NCBI GenBank assembly: GCA_030019105.1
Contig: JASEGY010000177.1
Span: 1-7,182 of the forward strand
DNA from: a bacterium
Lineage (GTDB): Bacteria > UBA9089 > JASEGY01
DNA length: 7,182 nt
Direction of reading: 5' to 3'
Under the pieces are notes generated by a model. That model saw only the letters and a list, made by a program, of their open reading frames with translations, made no database searches and had not been told where the DNA came from. Both the position numbers and the translations under genes were made by a program. The first letter of the stretch is position 1; each line of letters opens with the position of its first letter. Shown one piece after another: positions 4,686-7,182 of this stretch.

Positions 4686-5942
4686 TCACCAGGTGTAGAC
4701 CAGACTGACATTAGCCAGGTAGTCAGTAAAAGAACTTCCTCCTCTATCCCAATACTGTTCCAGATTGAGAGTTGTATCTAAGCTTAACTCCGGGGTCAGG
4801 GAGTAGGTTAAAAAGAGAAGGGCAGAGTTGACCTCGTAATCTTCATAATAAAGTAATTCAGAAGATCCGGCCGCCACAGATAGAGCATCAGTGGTTGGCG
4901 TTTCTTTATAATTAATCATCTCATACTCGTTACTTATCTCCACCCCGAGTTTATCAAAACTGAGTTGTAAAGAGATGTCGAATTCGGCTCCATAGTAGTC
5001 TTTATCGGCACGGTCATAGTCGTAGTTAATTTTTACCCCGCATTTTACCGTCCCTTTTATCTGCCTGGCAGGGGTGAATTCAATCCTGGGTAAAATAAGC
5101 CGGTCTAAGAGATAATCCGTATTGAGGCTGCCTCTTTTCCGGTAATCTCGATATTCGAGCCCGTTTTCCAGGCCAATCGTTAGAGAAGGGAAAAGACCAT
5201 AAGAAACCGAGGCGTCGAAATTATTTTGGAAATAATCGTCTTTCTTTTTAGGGACATTAAAATCAAGCCGGGTCGATTCATTGGTCAGACTAAGCTCCCC
5301 TTTTTTACCCAGATACCGGTAAAAGTCGAGGACAAGTCTATGTTCCTCCAGATCCCGTCTTTTGTCAAACCGGTAGCGGTCCATCCGGAAGTCGTAGCTA
5401 ACAGTTAATTCTGCTTTAGGATTCAACCGGGCGTAAAATTTAAAAGAAGGTGTAATAGAAACCACATGGGTATCCCGATTTATCTCATCTTGTGACGCCT
5501 CCAATCTTAAGCCGTTTTTAAAGCTGATAAGAATGGGGTCAGAGGGGGTATATTCTATCTTGATATTCAGATCCTCCGCTAATAACCTTCGATCAGAGTC
5601 GTCTATGTATATCTCACCTTCCAGTTCGTTTTCAAGGCTAATGGAAAGCTCGGCCTCAGGTTGATCCTCAAATTCCAGGGCAAACCTATTCCTGATCAAT
5701 TCGGCTGAACGGAAGGTAAAGAGGTTGTCTAATTCTCCTCTGGCCTTTTCCATACCAAGGTCAAGATTGAATCCCAGATCAAGGACAGCGGTTTGTCTTC
5801 TTTTTTCATCCTCTATCTGTTCCATCTCTCCGCCGAGGCTCACCTCACCTTGAAGTGAAACACCATGCGCCGGAGTGATCCAGCCGATAAAAACGAAGAA
5901 TAGGACGCAGATAAACGTAAATTTGGGACGGTTCATTTTCAT
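4686..5942 (-). CDS. Outer-membrane beta-barrel protein, function unknown
   Basis: The 418-residue product has a signal peptide with a likely cut after AHG at residue 27. The mature chain alternates polar and hydrophobic residues throughout, with frequent aromatic girdle residues and acidic turns: for example AELTVSYDFRMDRYRF, HRLVLDFYRYLG, LTIGLENGLEYRDY and AEFDISLQLSF. It ends in VSLVYTW, an aromatic last residue as expected of a Bam-assembled barrel. I count enough strands for a large barrel but cannot fix the number. No plug, TonB box or porin loop motif is evident, so transport, adhesion and structural roles all remain open. The start is ATG 5942, or ATG 5936 two codons later, with only a weak AGAGAAAA upstream. 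Codons 6-15, inside the signal peptide, are an intergenic repeat unit. It has repeat islands on both sides and no clear operon partner. Confidence 0.8.
   Translation of the reverse strand: MKMNRPKFTFICVLFFVFIGWITPAHGVSLQGEVSLGGEMEQIEDEKRRQTAVLDLGFNLDLGMEKARGELDNLFTFRSAELIRNRFALEFEDQPEAELSISLENELEGEIYIDDSDRRLLAEDLNIKIEYTPSDPILISFKNGLRLEASQDEINRDTHVVSITPSFKFYARLNPKAELTVSYDFRMDRYRFDKRRDLEEHRLVLDFYRYLGKKGELSLTNESTRLDFNVPKKKDDYFQNNFDASVSYGLFPSLTIGLENGLEYRDYRKRGSLNTDYLLDRLILPRIEFTPARQIKGTVKCGVKINYDYDRADKDYYGAEFDISLQLSFDKLGVEISNEYEMINYKETPTTDALSVAAGSSELLYYEDYEVNSALLFLTYSLTPELSLDTTLNLEQYWDRGGSSFTDYLANVSLVYTW
5899..5925. repeat. Outer-arm repeat unit inside the signal-peptide coding region
   Basis: AATAGGACGCAGAT followed by AAACGTAAATTT matches 898-924 of element A at about 23 of 27 positions. 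It encodes PKFTFICVLF in the outer-membrane protein on the minus strand. No matching inverted arm is seen nearby. Confidence 0.7.
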
Positions 5943-5979
5943 CGTTTTCTCTATGATTTCTTGTAGCCGTTCACGGTTT

Positions 5980-6271
5980 GAAATTGGAAATTGGGGGACG
6001 GTTCAAAAATCGTCCATTTTCTTGTGAAACCTTGCGTTCTTTCTGGAGTTTAGGCTTTAGCCTTTCATAACTAATGAAATCCTAAAGGATTAACTCCGGA
6101 AAGTTAATGATAATTTTTAGCCGCAAGCTTTCACAGTAAGGTGAACCATCCCGAAATTGGGAATTAGGGAAAGAGATGAAGTCTGAATGCCCAATTTCTA
6201 ATTTCCAATTTCAGCATTCTGTGAACACTTACGATTATCCGCAAACTTTTACACTAAAGTGAACCATCCCG
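5980..6271. repeat. Nested inverted-repeat element E
   Basis: The layers are as follows. GAAATTGGAAATTGGG at 5980-5995 is echoed in inverted form around 6190-6212. GGGACGGTTCA at 5995-6005 is inverted as TGAACCATCCC near 6142-6152. TGTGAAACCTTGCG (6023-6036) is inverted at 6122-6135 with one mismatch. In the centre is the 53-bp palindrome 6045-6097, shared with the 157-bp elements at all but one position. A 32-bp segment at 6122-6153 recurs directly at 6240-6271 with about four differences. Also, GGGACGGTTCA occurs again at 5925-5935 inside the start of the barrel gene. No gene is seen in 5943-6276. Confidence 0.8.
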
Positions 6272-6276
6272 TTCCC

Positions 6277-7065
6277 TCACTTCTCTACTCTTTTTTCCAT
6301 TGCCTCTCCGGCCAGATTGATCCCAATACGAATATTGTGACGTGCCGCTTCCATATCTCCGTTCCTGGCAGCCTGTTTGGCCATATTTAGAAAATCTTTA
6401 GCCTGGTTAACTAATTTGTAAGCGATCGTGTCATCATCTTCTTTAACTATTTGAGACGTTCGGCGTATCAAGTTAGAAAGTTTTTTTATTTCCTTTTCTA
6501 TGCTCTTCCTGGCTTTATCCTCACTCTGTTTAAGGACACGATTAGCAAAGTTGAAGGCCACTTGTTTAAACTTGATGGCCCGTCTAAAATATCCCCTTGC
6601 AAAGGCATTTTCAGCTTTAATTTGAAAATCTTCTGCTCTTCTAAGCCAACGAGCCTCTGAGGAGGAGTGGCCGCCGGTAAGGGTGGCTGCCTTTTTTGCC
6701 TTAGCCATAATATTCCTGAGCTGCTCCAATTCATTTTCAGCCTGTTCTTTCTCTCCGGCTAAATAGAGAGCCCGTCTGATTAATTTGAAGGCAGATCTCA
6801 AGTAAACAGTGGCGGTCTCTATATCTTCCCTTCGATAGGCAGTTATGGCTGCATCCACCTCATTTCTGGCTTTATCCAATACTTGTAATGCCTCTACACT
6901 TTGGCTTTCCTTGACGATCCTCTCGGCTTCTCTGATGTCTTGTGTTAATTTTGTCCTGACTGTGTTGACCTGGATAACGGTTAACTCCCTGGCAGTTGAG
7001 TTCATCGGATAAATTAACACCAGAAAGGCAAAAATAAGGGTAAAAAGGATTGATTTATTCTTCAA
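6277..7065 (-). CDS. Exported helical protein with three 78-residue repeats
   Basis: I do not recognise a named family. The 262-residue product has a signal peptide (KNKS, hydrophobic core, STA near residue 23-25) and is then entirely helical and charged. Three repeats start exactly 78 residues apart. Their best-conserved parts are residues 63-102, 141-180 and 219-258, each with the alanine pattern A-x6-A-x2-A-x8-A (for example LDKARNEVDAAITAY, LRRAEDFQIKAENAF and VNQAKDFLNMAKQAA). The helical-hairpin pattern resembles TPR-like or DUF-type scaffold domains, so a periplasmic scaffold or binding role is likely. I chose TTG 7065 as the start: AGGAGG lies eight bases upstream, and the protein then begins M-KNKS like a normal signal peptide. 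The GTG at 7074 lies inside the ribosome site. It lies upstream of the barrel gene, across a 334-bp repeat island. Confidence 0.78.
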   Translation of the reverse strand: MKNKSILFTLIFAFLVLIYPMNSTARELTVIQVNTVRTKLTQDIREAERIVKESQSVEALQVLDKARNEVDAAITAYRREDIETATVYLRSAFKLIRRALYLAGEKEQAENELEQLRNIMAKAKKAATLTGGHSSSEARWLRRAEDFQIKAENAFARGYFRRAIKFKQVAFNFANRVLKQSEDKARKSIEKEIKKLSNLIRRTSQIVKEDDDTIAYKLVNQAKDFLNMAKQAARNGDMEAARHNIRIGINLAGEAMEKRVEK

Positions 7066-7073
7066 CAGAGACA

Positions 7074-7079
7074 CCTCCT
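7074..7079 (-). promoter_or_regulatory. AGGAGG ribosome binding site deciding a TTG start
   Basis: A perfect AGGAGG on the minus strand, eight bases before TTG 7063-7065. It overlaps the GTG at 7072-7074, which therefore cannot be the start codon. Confidence 0.75.
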
Positions 7080-7084
7080 AACTT

Positions 7085-7119
7085 TAGATTGCGGATTGTA
7101 GATTTCGGATTGCGGATTT
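7085..7119. repeat. Five tandem heptamers of the CGGATTG family
   Basis: TAGATTG, CGGATTG, TAGATTT, CGGATTG and CGGATTT in succession, 35 bp in all. This is the same length and unit as the two outer arms of element C. As there, it lies immediately upstream of a ribosome binding site. It is probably one arm of another nested element whose partner lies beyond the window. Confidence 0.75.
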
Positions 7120-7157
7120 TAGTACCACTCGGCGGAAGTTCTTCCCCAGTTTTAGAA

Positions 7158-7182
7158 ACCAGGTTTTTTGAAAAAACCTGGT
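7158..7182. repeat. Perfect 12-bp hairpin with A/T-rich upper stem
   Basis: ACCAGGTTTTTT and AAAAAACCTGGT are perfectly complementary around a single G. It could act as a terminator-like hairpin in either direction, or be the left part of another repeat island cut by the window end. A second small palindrome, GGAAG-TT-CTTCC, lies at 7134-7145. Confidence 0.65.

Overview
The window reads as a chromosomal segment of an uncultivated diderm (Gram-negative type) bacterium. It carries an outer-membrane beta-barrel protein and several signal peptides, so an outer membrane is likely. It also pairs tmk with a YaaR/DUF327 gene, an arrangement best known from Firmicutes and relatives. Base composition is moderate and mixed starts (ATG, GTG, TTG) sit behind clear GGAGG-type ribosome sites. 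I cannot assign a phylum. There is no rRNA, tRNA, CRISPR array or transposase gene.

Layout from left to right. A hairpin (1-35) and a small HicB-type antitoxin gene on the + strand (139-357) meet a block of minus-strand genes. A rho-independent terminator facing the minus strand ends this block and overlaps the end of hicB. Reading the minus strand in its own direction, from right to left, the genes are: a secreted helical protein with three 78-residue repeats (7065-6277); an outer-membrane beta-barrel protein (5942-4686); an ECF sigma factor (4349-3762); its zinc-finger membrane anti-sigma factor (3380-2901); a small exported protein (2872-2603); an exported DUF3106-like protein with seven 18-residue repeats (2606-2049); thymidylate kinase (1735-1118); and YaaR (875-378).

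The sigma factor, anti-sigma factor and two exported proteins look like one envelope-stress regulatory unit. The last two genes overlap by ATGA. The periplasmic tail of the anti-sigma factor and the tail of the small exported protein both consist of five matching six-residue repeats, which suggests that the two proteins interact or are read by a common partner.

The most unusual part is the non-coding DNA. Every gap longer than about 200 bp is filled by concentric, nested inverted repeats whose arms reach to within a few bases of the neighbouring genes. The repeats are modular. A core containing ATCGTTTCGGCCA flanks three of the gaps. A 157-bp element occurs twice, in opposite orientations, with only two differences. 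Its 53-bp palindromic centre occurs a third time in a different setting. Tandem heptamers with 7-bp or 10-bp spacing form the outer arms. One such nested island of about 380 bp separates the sigma factor gene from its anti-sigma gene, and one outer-arm repeat is read through as part of the signal peptide of the outer-membrane protein. This looks like a family of non-autonomous, hairpin-forming elements that insert inside one another.
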